DNA from: Phymatolithon calcareum
Taxonomy: Eukaryota > Rhodophyta > Florideophyceae > Hapalidiales
Assembly (NCBI GenBank): GCA_977006965.1
Contig: OZ345381.1
Location: 62,001-126,000, forward strand
Reading direction: 5' to 3'
Length of the DNA stretch: 64,000 bases
Of the stretch, positions 10,277 through 20,095 are shown piece by piece (position 1 is the stretch's first letter; each line of letters opens with the position of its first letter). The translations under genes were made by a program, and so were the position numbers. Under the pieces are notes generated by a model, which had not been told where the DNA came from, did not search any database, and saw only the letters and a program-made list of their open reading frames with translations.

Positions 10277-11700
10277 TCAGCTCAATTGCCAACGGTGGGA
10301 GCTTTGACGGCGGTCCGGGCGAAAGCTGTCGTTGTGATCCCACATAAGCTTCTCTAAAGAAGAGTACAATTCATTTGAGAGGCCGCTTTGCTGCACCGCT
10401 TTGAGCATATTGGTAATTACAGTATCAAACTCATCTTCCTTTTCCGGACTTTCATCGGTTAGTTCCAGCAAGGCGGGATCAGGAAAATATCTGCTTCGTT
10501 TCTGGCAATCTTGTAGTCCACGCGCGGTCGGTTTCCACGGTTTTCGTTTGATTCGCCTCTATGATTGCGTTGTGACATGAGTCGACTTACAAACACGCCG
10601 GAGTTTTCAGTTGGGTTTCGGACTTTGGCGCAATCTGTGCCGTCCAAATGCAGATCGATTTGTTTCTAGTAACGTCTTCGTGTCCACATTGATGTGTTTA
10701 ATGACAGGGTTTGCGATATTGAGCGGTTCGCAAGTAATATGGTCATCTGCAACCAGAAATGAAACATTTTTCATTGCCAGACTACCGGCACTGAGCTGCA
10801 AAACCGTTTGAGGTACTGTCAATTTTCGTGAGAATGAAAAGTAAGTGTAGCGCCACGCCGAGGACGATCGAACGAACACCGTTGGTTTGACTGGTAGCAA
10901 AGCAGAGCGGGTAGCCCAAAAGTCTGTAATGCCGGTTGGCCACACAGGTGATCGAATACATAGGGAGCTATCGGTGGACGAAGAGAGCCACGCGGATAGT
11001 CTGCAAAGTGAAGCACGACCAACTACACGGCGTGGCCGTAGGGAGTCAATGGCCGTGTGGGTACGCTGAGTGTGGTGCGCGAGCAGATCTCCTTCTAGTC
11101 GTCACCAGCAAGTGCAGTCCCAACTAGAAGGTGGCTTGCCCATTTACTGAATGTGTGTCGGCCGCCTAAGTACGGCGGCGTTACTGTAAGAAGTCTATGA
11201 TAAGCTGCAAAGGGAATAATGGAAAGTTACTGCTACACGTAGCGCACGTGTCATCGTGATCAACAGGCAGAATCGAATAGGAGGGCTGTCAGACTTGGTG
11301 CTCGCGCATTACAGTGCCATTGCGCTAGAGTGAGACTCGGAATTGTCGGAGCGAGCTAGCGCTACGTTGATTTTCACTGGAGTAATAGCCTTCATTCGAC
11401 CAATTCCACCCAAAACTGCCTTTTCCGCCAAGGTTAGACACATGATAGAATCATCTGAACCATCGTCACAGCGTGCAAGTGTAGTGCGACTCGTTTCGTC
11501 GCCATAAAGCGCGGCGTTAATCGCTGCGGAGCCGTCTTGATCTTGAACTGTGAAACGAGCAGTGGTCGATTTTTGGTCCGTATCGCCGGATTTTCCCCGG
11601 GCTCCTCGTGTCCTTAGCTGGGGCGGAGATGCTCTCTCGTCCTTGAGAATATCATAAAGCTTCTGGCGATCTGCATCACAGCTGCATTCCGTGCATTTCT
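10277..11700 (-). pseudogene. chromovirus gag-pol junction, decayed
   Basis: Several short minus-strand frames lie between the gag-like and RT segments. A retroviral-type aspartic protease is expected here, but I could not find a convincing D-S/T-G motif. The 5' end of the RT leader is at 10471-10277, an acidic stretch that continues toward the RT domain. Confidence 0.5.
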
Positions 11701-12708
11701 CTATGTAATGAAGTTTTCCTTTCGGTCGACATACCGGCTCTGGGAAGAATGGTTTCGGCTTAGTTTCCTTGGATTTTTGCAGTACTTTTTCAATAGTCGG
11801 ATGTCTTTCGGTGGCTTATTTCTCGCTTTTGATTGAACTCTTGTATTTCTTGCCGTTTGAAGTGGTGCCGGTAGATGCACGAGAATCTGGATTGCTGTCG
11901 TCCAGCAATTCCAATGCCTCCGAGATTTTGAGGTCATGGGCGAAGAATTTCTCAAAGTCCTTTTCCAAGTCGACGTACGCCAATCTAAGGTCACTATCCA
12001 GCCGATTTTTCAGGCTGTTTGGACGTATTTTCAACAATACATGACGAACTGCAACCTTTTGAGCATCATCAACGACCCAAAGCAATCCGTGCTTCTCCAG
12101 CAAGCTGTTATAGGAGATAAAAAGGGCTTTCATTCTGGAAATTGCACTCTTGTCACGCATGTCCATCCGAAGAGACTTAGCCACTATTTCCTACAGAGCC
12201 GAGATAGTAACAGTGTCTTTTCTCGCTTTCGCCTTCTTGTCTAAGAACTTTCGTAGAATATCGTCCGTAAGATCTCCATACTGCTTGACGGGTTTTCTGT
12301 TTTCATCCTTCATCCTTTTCAAGGCTAAAGCCGAGCTAAGCCACTGTACATCCACACAAAACTTAAGGGCTACAGGTCGAGCGGGCTCAAGAGTTGCTTG
12401 CGCATATTCCGTAGACAACAATTGTTCATGTCGTGGTTGCACTTCATTTGCGTACTGATCGTATTTTTGCAAAAAATGCGGACCGTCTTCTCGTTGACCG
12501 TTCGGAGCTTGGGATAGTCGAGGCTTGTGGACGAAACGTTCTGGGTTCTTGTTCGCATCGAAGATGTCGGCTCGGGACCGGTTGACATTACGGCTTGTGA
12601 TTTCGCCACCACGATTAGCAAGCGAAATCCGGTTTTTCGAGAAAAATGTGCTTCGCGCTGCACGAAAATATTCGAATATGGGTTACGGGTTTGCCGCGCG
12701 CTCACCAA
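11701..12708 (-). pseudogene. chromovirus gag-like region
   Basis: Minus-strand frames 12472-12191 and 12184-11816 are in the same phase and separated by a single stop. Together they give a charged, helical product of over 200 residues of gag type. Further downstream near 11690 a sequence with closely spaced cysteines and a histidine (HYIEKCTEC) could be a decayed zinc knuckle. Identification rests mainly on position between the 5' LTR and RT. Confidence 0.6.
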
Positions 12709-12725
12709 GTTTGAATTGATTAATA

Positions 12726-12980
12726 TGGCAACTAGGGGAAAACCTAGTTATAGGAAAGTGCGGTAGCGGTTTTTGGGGTTCTCCCGCCCTCTGGACTATG
12801 TAGCCGTCTGGCGGAATAATCTGGAGACTCTAACATATGATCTAACTCTCAGTCAACGAGCGGCGCGCTTATGACAGGCGCGGTCGTCTGGCTGCTATAA
12901 CGGTACAATGTTTGTACGCATACCGTGTCTGAAGATGCCTTGACCCTTTGTACCGAGATCTAAGTAAGGATTACTCTACA
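12726..12980 (-). repeat. chromovirus 5' LTR
   Basis: 255 bp, about 96% identical to 6520-6774 in the same orientation. Outside it the next base is t, then aacct, the likely right target-site duplication (12982-12986). Confidence 0.95.
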
Positions 12981-13164
12981 TAACCTCATTGTTAAGCGCA
13001 ACTTTCCGTGCAACACAAACTTGAGTTTAAAAAAGAGATTTTTAAATGCATGGTCATAAGCCTTAGACCTGCCCAGAGTGCTTCTGAGCTGCGCATCCGG
13101 GGAGCTGGATGTTTTGGTTTGACGTAAAGTGCAGCAGTTAATAGTCTGTTTGTCACATGTCATG

Positions 13165-14007
13165 TTTAGCGCCAGGTTCCAAAGAACCCGACGCCACGTG
13201 GGAGAGAAAAGCTCAAGAGAGGAGAGAGAAGAAAAGAGCAGGAGAGACAAGACAAAAGAGGAGGAAAGAAAGACAAACCAACAAAACCTCCAATAGATAG
13301 GGGACATCAGACAGAGTAAGCATGTTGACGTTGGCGCCGTCCTTCGGCCGCGACCTTGGCTTGGTCGTCGACTTTGAGACAGGCGCGCGAAAAGTCGACA
13401 GGGGCCTTGAGCGCGAATGTCACTGAACTGGTTTCTGCCGCGAAACGGATGCGGTTAAGAAGGGTTGGGAAGTCACCGACTCTTCGTGGTCGAAGGGATT
13501 CACAGGCGTGACGCGTGTAGGATCTAAGCACTCGAACCGAAGTCCAGAAACCTCCGGGACAGGGACGACGTCATCGTCAGACGGCTACCTTGGCTTGGCC
13601 GTCGACCTTCTAACGAACGCTGGAAAAAGGGAAAGGGGAACTTGAGCGCAGTTGTCTCAGTGCTGGCTTGCATGACGACGGTTGCGAACAAGAAGGTTGG
13701 GAAGAGCTCCGACTCCGCGTGGTCAAAGGGCCGTGCAGGCGACCTTGAGCGTGCTACGAGCCGAGCATTCAAGCCGAAATACAAAGAACTCTCCACCTTC
13801 CTTTACTCAGAGGAGGGAAACAACTAGCTTATATACTACAATCTACGCAAAAGACAGCGATGCAGCCTATAGACACACGAGAGACACGTGCAAGTATGGC
13901 CCAACAGTTCACCTACCACAAGCAGCATTACTATCGCGATCCAAGTTGTGCTGTGTAAAGTCGCGAGACGAAAAAGCGACCGCCTTGGGACAGCGACATA
14001 ACAGCGG
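13165..14007 (+). repeat. LTR-like dispersed repeat, copy B
   Basis: Fullest copy of the family in this window. It begins with gcgcca..aacccgacgccac, then a purine-rich block (gagagaaaagctcaagagag). Next are two tandem versions of the same roughly 230-bp unit (13320-13550 and 13551-13780), each opening with a cttggcttggtcgtcgac type motif. It ends with a TATA-like cttatatactac and a conserved tail. The tail matches 1-455 closely and the head matches the reverse complement of 28500-28632. It behaves like an LTR. Confidence 0.75.
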
Positions 14008-15279
14008 GTGCTACATCAAGGTATTGCAAGTACTGTGGCAAGGATTTCACTTCAGGCGAGACGGATATGTCGGTCCTCGTTGTCACATCTTTGTTCAAAC
14101 TGCAAACTGACTAAAAACGTAGCTGCTACACTGCGCATGAGCGCACTTGCTCTAAGAAATCGTCAGCCAGAAGCATTTCTTCGTTTAAAGCATCTTCTGC
14201 TAATGATATCGTCGCGGATTTTCCAAGAATGGTCTCTCGCGCCAAGCAGTGATGATGAAAGAAAGCAGACATAGAATTCTCTGTGCAAGTTGGTTTGTAG
14301 GTCAGTGTCCATGAAATCCTCCGAAACTAATAGAAGAAATGGGCATTCAATGAGCATGGGCAGTTAGAATACTGAAGAACATCCTGAGAAAGCCAACAAG
14401 GACCCCTACAGAGGAGACCAAGGTGGCCCGAGCCATTGACGCGATACTAAGTAATTCTGATTAAGGAACTGAAATATCGAGTGTAGTAGAATGCTAAGAA
14501 ACGTGCCGACTTTCTTCACGTTGGGACACATGGTACCTGCTCAATAAATCCACTTAATTATGATATCGTCGCGGAGACGAGACCATGTATCAAACATGCT
14601 TCTTTGTGCGTATACTTTTTGCGGAAGAAGATCGTTTAGGGTACGTGTGCGGCTTTGATGGTTGAGATTCGCTCGTTGTAGTAGCCGAATTCACCGCTGC
14701 ATTGCCCGCGTTGGTCCAATTCTTTCGTTTGGGAGTTGTTCTTTCCAAAAGATTCGCAAAAGTGCTGGTGTCAACCGTTTGTTAGCTGTCGGTATCGAAA
14801 CAGTGAGTGGCTTGCTAGCTTAGATCAATGCTGTTCTGTATTGCAGCATGTAGTATGAGTCTGAAGGCTTACCAGTATCTGGATCTTTCCTCATTGCTTG
14901 AAAGTGTCGAATATGTAAGGTTCTGTGCTAAACATGCTGTTTGTAGTCTGACATAATCCCATGTGCACGCCTCTTTCATGGGATTGGTAGTGTGGAGTCT
15001 GGAACGTATGATGCTTGTGCGATCATGAAAATCATCAATCAGCAAGCTTTTGTCTTGCGGTGAAGAAGAATGCTTACTCGAGTGTGCGAGATGAAAGTGG
15101 TGATTTTGCAATACACATTGTAAAAGCAGCTCACATTACTAATAGTGGTAACGTTTCCTCTATTAAAAGCTGTATACTGATGAAGGAGCTGACGCTTGAG
15201 TTGCCGAACAATAGCTGCAAATCTCACGAGTCACACAAGATTGTGCTGGAAATCTAGTCCTGACATGCGATAGTCTGAA
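14008..15279. other. intergenic, no gene seen
   Basis: Short broken frames only. The word gatatcgtcgcgga occurs at 14204 and again near 14563, hinting at small internal repeats. No known element recognised. Confidence 0.35.
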
Positions 15280-15430
15280 GAAACGGACTGGGATTCGGGT
15301 GAACTTTGCGCAGAAAATGGCGCAATTAAGCTTGGAAGGGGTGCAGAATACAGACGATAAATCGCTCTTGTGCAAGATTATGGAAAATGCGAACAGCTCC
15401 TCACTTATGGTCGCCGACATCGTTGACCAT
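15280..15430 (+). pseudogene. possible remnant of a kinase-like gene
   Basis: The plus strand here reads AQKMAQLSLEGVQN, followed by a lysine/leucine-rich stretch. This resembles VRKTAQLIREGIPK, then a similar stretch, in the intact kinase-like gene at 17.5 kb, and the DNA shares gcgcaatta(a/a)t-type words. The match is limited to about 40 codons and is interrupted on both sides. It may be a decayed partial duplicate. Confidence 0.35.
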
Positions 15431-16405
15431 TGTCGGTGACGCAGGAGTTGATCTGTGATCTGCTTTTAAATCAAGTTCTGTAATTCACTCTTCAGTCAAT
15501 CCTCGATAAATGGATCCTCGAAATCAGAATATCCTCACTCTCACGGTATGAAGTAGATGAACGGATATAGGATACGCCTAAATTTAACGATGTTTAAGGT
15601 GTGTGGAATACTCGATTTGAGAATAATTTCCCAGGCCCCGGCCACGGCACATGATTGAAATTGTTTTTAAACAATTAAAATATTTTGATACCGACGCACT
15701 GCGTATGCTGTCCACTTGTACACGTGTGGAGTACAATTAACCTGTCTTTATTCCACCTCACTATTTTTTCTCTCTGCCTGACGAAAAGTGATGAGGGTGC
15801 AGAGAGAACTCTACACATGATAGGCTGGCTTGGTGGAACATTGAGACGGAATTTCTCTTTTGCCCAGAGAGCTAAATCTTTTTGTGCAGTTGACCAGCCT
15901 ATTGATATCTGTTGATTGCGCTCCTCAACAATCTGGACCTTTTGCTTGTGATTGAGAGTGAAATGTCCAGAGAGGGAGAAGAGGATTTAAGTCCACAGTG
16001 GCCGTCGCAAAACTTTTCTGCCTGCAGTCTAATAATTTGAGGATTGCAGGCAGCTTGGAATGGCAGTTAGCTAACGTACATTGACAGACGAACAATAAGT
16101 CCCGGCAGAAAGCTACATAGCAGACTCCATCTCAACGTAGAGCGCAGCTACTACACTGCCCCTCCGCCTTGTCCGTGTCGCTCGACGATGTGGAGCGAGC
16201 ATTGCGCCTGCAAGAATCCTCTCTCGGTCCAACTTCAGTTGGCCGAATGTGTACTGCACCACGTCTCTCCGCTGCACACGTGTGCCCTCGGACTTATGAT
16301 TCAAATTCACTTCTGGAACAGTTTGCTGGATATCAAGTCGTTCCACATTGGTCATCTATTTAACGAGGATTGACTGTATCATTGCTACAGGGAAATTTCT
16401 TCAGG
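15431..16405. other. intergenic, no gene seen
   Basis: Only short frames. A minus-strand frame of about 80 codons (16355-16113) is rich in Arg and lacks any recognisable motif. Nothing else can be supported. Confidence 0.35.
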
Positions 16406-16626
16406 GATGAACGAATATCGGGAATTCCCGACAGGGAAAATGGGAAATTGAAAAAATGGGAACGCTGACGTGTCCAATAGACTGCCTGCACTTGTCAAAC
16501 GATACTATATGAGTGACGATGAGTAGCGTCTCACAAGTGGAGGCATTCTATTGGACATATCGGCGTCCCCATTTTTTCAATTTCCCACTTTCCCTGTCGG
16601 GATGTACTGTACAGTATTCGTTCATC
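16406..16626. repeat. foldback (hairpin) element with 90-bp arms
   Basis: Left arm 16406-16495 and right arm 16533-16626 are reverse complements over about 90 bp with scattered mismatches, sharing ccgacagggaaa, gggaaattgaaaaaatggg and gtccaatag. The loop is about 37 bp. The size and shape are those of a MITE or foldback transposon. It lies directly upstream of the kinase-like gene and could affect its 5' end. Confidence 0.85.
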
Positions 16627-16639
16627 GGCCCTCAGTTGG

Positions 16640-17001
16640 TTACAAATGCTCGAGCATCGTTAACGGTGAGACTCGCCGAACTCGAAAGTCAGCAATATGC
16701 CGCACCTTCTTGCGATCATCAAGTTCGATGGACCAAGTCAGACGATGAACAAGTTCTCTTGCAGTCAAGCAACAAGCTTTTTCCAAGTCTTCCTGATGGA
16801 ATCGACAGACTGAAGCCTGAAACAGGTGATGCTTGCGCCGTCATCAAGAGCAAGCTCCAACGTGGTTTCGATCTTGCTTTTCTGAGGACCATTTACCCAA
16901 AAAAAGAGGATTCAAGTAAGCTAATTGAAACTAGAAATGATGCAATGCACGTCGTGGAAGCGCTTAGCGCCATTAGTGCGGCCAGCATTCCGACTGGCTA
17001 A
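16640..17001 (+). other. open frame upstream of kinase, possible 5' exon
   Basis: An open frame of about 120 codons begins inside the foldback element and stops at 17001, in another phase from the kinase frame. From about residue 70 it looks protein-like (LKPETGDACAVIKSKLQRG). It may be a first exon of the kinase-like gene, but I could not find a donor-acceptor pair that joins the two phases convincingly. Confidence 0.25.
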
Positions 17002-17036
17002 GGTGGATTCCGGCCAAGAATTCAGATGCCGATGCA

Positions 17037-18086
17037 GTGGGACGATATCTGGAAATTTTCAAATCTAACGGATTTCGAGGAGACGAGCGCGAGCTGCGGA
17101 TCTTTGAGCGCGCGGGCTGGTACTGCCAAGCACGTGATTGGATTGAATCGCACTTGAAAGAATGTAAGGTATCATCTGTGCTTCAGAAACGCGTATCCGT
17201 CTTCTCATGCGTTCTTGAAGTTTCCACAACTTGTGACAAAAAGTTCTTTTTCAAGGCCTCTTCGTCCACTTGGTTGACGGATGAAGCTGCCGCGACGCGT
17301 GCTGTTGGCGTGGCGATGGACAGCGACTTTGAGCGTGTGGTCAGCGTAGATCCAGTGCGCAATTGGGTGCTGATGCGGAACTACGGCGAAGACATGACGT
17401 CACGTTTATGTCACATGCTCGACTGCGGCACATCGGAAGAGAGGGAAAGAAACCTGGCGGTGATGAACGACGTTCTAGAACAATGGGGGGAGATTCAGAT
17501 GCGTTCGGTGCGGAAAACGGCGCAATTAATCAGGGAGGGCATTCCGAAAGCACATGAGAAATGGCTTTCGCGCAAGATCGCGGAAATGACGGATTGCTCC
17601 TTCTGGCATGAAGCGCAGTGTGTGGGAGACGAAAGAAAGGGGCTTCCGAGGCTTACACCCGAGGAGCGCAAGAAGAAGCTCACCGGATTGATTGGTGATC
17701 TGTGGAAGAATATTGAAGAGTACGACATACCTCTAGCACTGGTGCATGGAGACCTGCTGTCCGACAACGTGTGCGTGAAAAATGCGCGTGGTCGATACAT
17801 GTTTTACGATTTTGGGTGCATCAAGATTAGCCACCCGTTTCTCGACGCCATTAACCTTTGCTCTGCACATGGTGGCTCTTTGAAAGATATCAGCTCCGAG
17901 TACTTAAGGCGATGGGATCGCCGCGAAACGGAGGACAGGCTACGCGAGCTTCTCGCGCAAGTCGATAAGCTCACCTATGTATTCGGTGCAATCAACATGT
18001 TTTTCTTTTATGTGAATGGGGACGCGGCAAGAAAAGAATTCTTCGAAAGCGATCTTCAGCCGTCTCTAATCACATCTGTGACCTGA
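17037..18086 (+). CDS. APH/choline-kinase-like phosphotransferase, 5' end unresolved
   Basis: A frame of about 349 residues with the hallmarks of the aminoglycoside phosphotransferase/choline-kinase fold. ALVHGDLLSDNVCV (about residues 234-247 counted from 17037) holds the catalytic-loop H-G-D and the metal-binding Asn. MFYDFGCI follows at 255-262 and holds the second metal-binding Asp. A lysine in KKFFFKASS (about 73) could be the ATP-binding lysine. The substrate is unknown; the family phosphorylates small molecules such as choline, ethanolamine and fructosamine. The open frame runs back to 16977 without an ATG, and position 17037 is GTG, so the true start must lie in an upstream exon or the gene has lost its start. 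The rest of the frame is intact and ends 272 bp before the next gene. Confidence 0.75.
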   Translation: MGRYLEIFKSNGFRGDERELRIFERAGWYCQARDWIESHLKECKVSSVLQKRVSVFSCVLEVSTTCDKKFFFKASSSTWLTDEAAATRAVGVAMDSDFERVVSVDPVRNWVLMRNYGEDMTSRLCHMLDCGTSEERERNLAVMNDVLEQWGEIQMRSVRKTAQLIREGIPKAHEKWLSRKIAEMTDCSFWHEAQCVGDERKGLPRLTPEERKKKLTGLIGDLWKNIEEYDIPLALVHGDLLSDNVCVKNARGRYMFYDFGCIKISHPFLDAINLCSAHGGSLKDISSEYLRRWDRRETEDRLRELLAQVDKLTYVFGAINMFFFYVNGDAARKEFFESDLQPSLITSVT

Positions 18087-18358
18087 TAACCACATGATTG
18101 TTTCTTCAGTGGTAGTTTGGACCGTGCGCTTCCGCGCATCACAGAGCGAATCGCACCAGTTGCGAATGTGCTACGAGAGTGCAGTACCAGAGTCCTTTGT
18201 GCTTGAAAGATGTGGCCTTGGATGTAAATTAGGTTTGTGTAACTATATTTAGGAAGTTCCTAGAGTACAGTAATTTGTTTTTTAAGGTTTGAGGTCAGCA
18301 CAAAACGTGACAGTTTTTTTAAAAGCATAAATCTCGATTTTATGAAGGTCTCACTGTG

Positions 18359-19306
18359 ATGATCGCTTCATTGTTGCGAGCCGGGAAACATAGCGGCAGT
18401 CTCGAAATTGGAAGGAGGTGGTCCTCCTTTCGTGGGCTTTGTTCAAAGCGAAAGCTTGCTATGAATCAAGTTCCATTGCACTCGAACGCTGAACAAGAGA
18501 AACACATCGGAGGTCGCACTCCGCCGTTCAACCCTGTGCAAGCCATTCTGTATCATGAACCTGGAAGGTTCGTAGTTGTCGACAAACCTCACGATGTCCG
18601 CATGGACGGCGACTTCCCTCATACAGTTGAAAAACTCGTCCACGCCCAAATAGGTGTCAACAAATCAAGCGGCCTACGTTTTGTCCAGCGACTCGATTAC
18701 GCCACGAGCGGAGTCCTCCTCGCCGCTCTCTCGCGACCTGCAGCCGCGGTCGCCGGAGCCCAGTTTTCGGAGCGTTCCGTCACGAAAACCTACCGCGCAC
18801 TGCTCCACGGTGCACCTCCGGCATCCGGTTCCTGGAAGTGGCGCATTGCAGACGAGGTGCCTGAGGGCTTTCGAATGGTCCCCGCTTCTGAGCTTAGCAC
18901 GGTGGGTCGCGCCGCCCACACGGACTTCTCTGTCCTCCGCCGCGGAACATACTACGGCGCTCGGGTGGCTCTGGTGGAGTTGCGCCCCCGCTCTGGTCGT
19001 CGGCACCAACTACGTGTTCATGCCGCTCATGCTGATTTCCCCACCGAAGCTGGATCCGGATTTCCTATTGTGGGGGATTGTACGTATGCGGGCGATGAAG
19101 CTAGATTTTTCGGTCATGCATTCAAGCCTCCACGCATGATGCTCCATGCCCTTGAGTTGCGTATCAAGCTCCCTTGTAAGGATGCAATTTTGAGGAAGTG
19201 GAAACCGGCCCTCAGGGCGGCCCAGGAAATGGTGTTTACCACCAAATGTCCCTTTGAAGATATGGAAGGTTTAGTGCTCGACAGCACTACCGGCAACTAT
19301 GTCTAG
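18359..19306 (+). CDS. RluA-family RNA pseudouridine synthase
   Basis: A 315-aa protein that converts uridine to pseudouridine in RNA. The catalytic block RLDYATSG (residues 111-118, Asp113 as nucleophile) matches the RLDxxTSG pattern of RluA enzymes. The upstream block VVVDKPHDVRMDG and the later GRRHQLRVH are the other family motifs. The S4 domain found in many bacterial members is absent. The first 32 residues are rich in Arg and Ser without acidic residues (MIASLLRAGKHSGS...), a likely mitochondrial or plastid presequence; a second Met at residue 35 could start a cytosolic form. The start is the ATG at 18359. No intron. The closest known group is probably the RPUSD type, an inference. Confidence 0.9.
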   Translation: MIASLLRAGKHSGSLEIGRRWSSFRGLCSKRKLAMNQVPLHSNAEQEKHIGGRTPPFNPVQAILYHEPGRFVVVDKPHDVRMDGDFPHTVEKLVHAQIGVNKSSGLRFVQRLDYATSGVLLAALSRPAAAVAGAQFSERSVTKTYRALLHGAPPASGSWKWRIADEVPEGFRMVPASELSTVGRAAHTDFSVLRRGTYYGARVALVELRPRSGRRHQLRVHAAHADFPTEAGSGFPIVGDCTYAGDEARFFGHAFKPPRMMLHALELRIKLPCKDAILRKWKPALRAAQEMVFTTKCPFEDMEGLVLDSTTGNYV

Positions 19307-20095
19307 CGGCGTGCAGTAGTTCGGAGAGAATGCACTAACATAATTTTGAAAGGTCTCACGGAACACTGTTCGGTGTTCATATCTGTGCCGTCCTCAGGCT
19401 TTGTATGTTCATATCAAGTGCAGTCCACTTCCATGATGCAACTCGCGTGCACTTGTGGCGCGAACGTTGATACCGTCCGCAACAGCGCTCACAACGGCAC
19501 TACTTTATATGAGTCTTGTAGTCAGGGCTGCATCGTTGGCCAACGCCGCTTGTTGCAATAATGCGGCATTGACCAGATCGTGTAGCCTTTGATACAGTTC
19601 GGGTCCTGCACTGCAAAAGGCATGTATTTCTAGAATGAAATATTTCGTTCCGGCGCATGTCTAGTCATGCGGTCGTAGCCATATCATCGTTAGGTGCCAC
19701 CAAATTTAACTCCGGAATACATCGCGCACTTTCCAGACAGCTCTCCTAGATCATTTTTCGGACGCACGAATATTGCGACATGTCACGGCTTGTGGCCGCG
19801 GTCTGAACTATCTTGATGCGAGCGGCAGCACGACCCCTTTATTTTACCTACGAGCCCTTTGTCTACCCCAGACAGACTCTCTTTAGTCGCCTGGGAAGAA
19901 AAAGGCGCGCGCAGAGTCTGATGGGGCTTCCAATTTTTTTCTGAAAAACAGGATTCTGAGACCAGCATACGTAAATTACAGTGACGAGTGGACGAACGAA
20001 ATAGTTCTCATCACACACCGTTCTATTCGCACCACAACAACCTCTACTTTGGGAGGGAATCACGGCTTGGTCCGCGCGGGCTCGAATGAGCGCCG
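19307..20095. other. intergenic between pseudouridine synthase and fusion gene
   Basis: About 790 bp without a supported gene. It should contain the 3' end of the pseudouridine synthase transcript and the promoter of the next gene. No TATA box or repeat was recognised with confidence. Confidence 0.4.

Larger units (their letters stand above)
6520..12980 (-). mobile_element. Ty3/gypsy chromovirus, degenerate
   Basis: A complete but decayed LTR retrotransposon of 6461 bp transcribed on the minus strand. The 255-bp LTRs (6520-6774 and 12726-12980) differ at about ten positions, roughly 96% identical. On the minus strand they run from TGTAGAG to TTGCCA, giving the standard TG..CA ends. A purine-rich tract (gggagggaggg) abuts the 3' LTR at 6775. 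The order gag-like, reverse transcriptase, RNase H, integrase, chromodomain is that of chromoviruses. Stops and shifts interrupt gag and pol. A candidate primer site (tggtgagcgcgcgg, minus strand near 12706) lies about 18 nt inside the 5' LTR and is uncertain. Confidence 0.93.

Noticed and set aside
16513-17001. Frame of 162 codons as an independent gene
   Set aside because: Its first 40 codons lie in the right arm of a foldback element; only the later part looks coding and it may be an exon.
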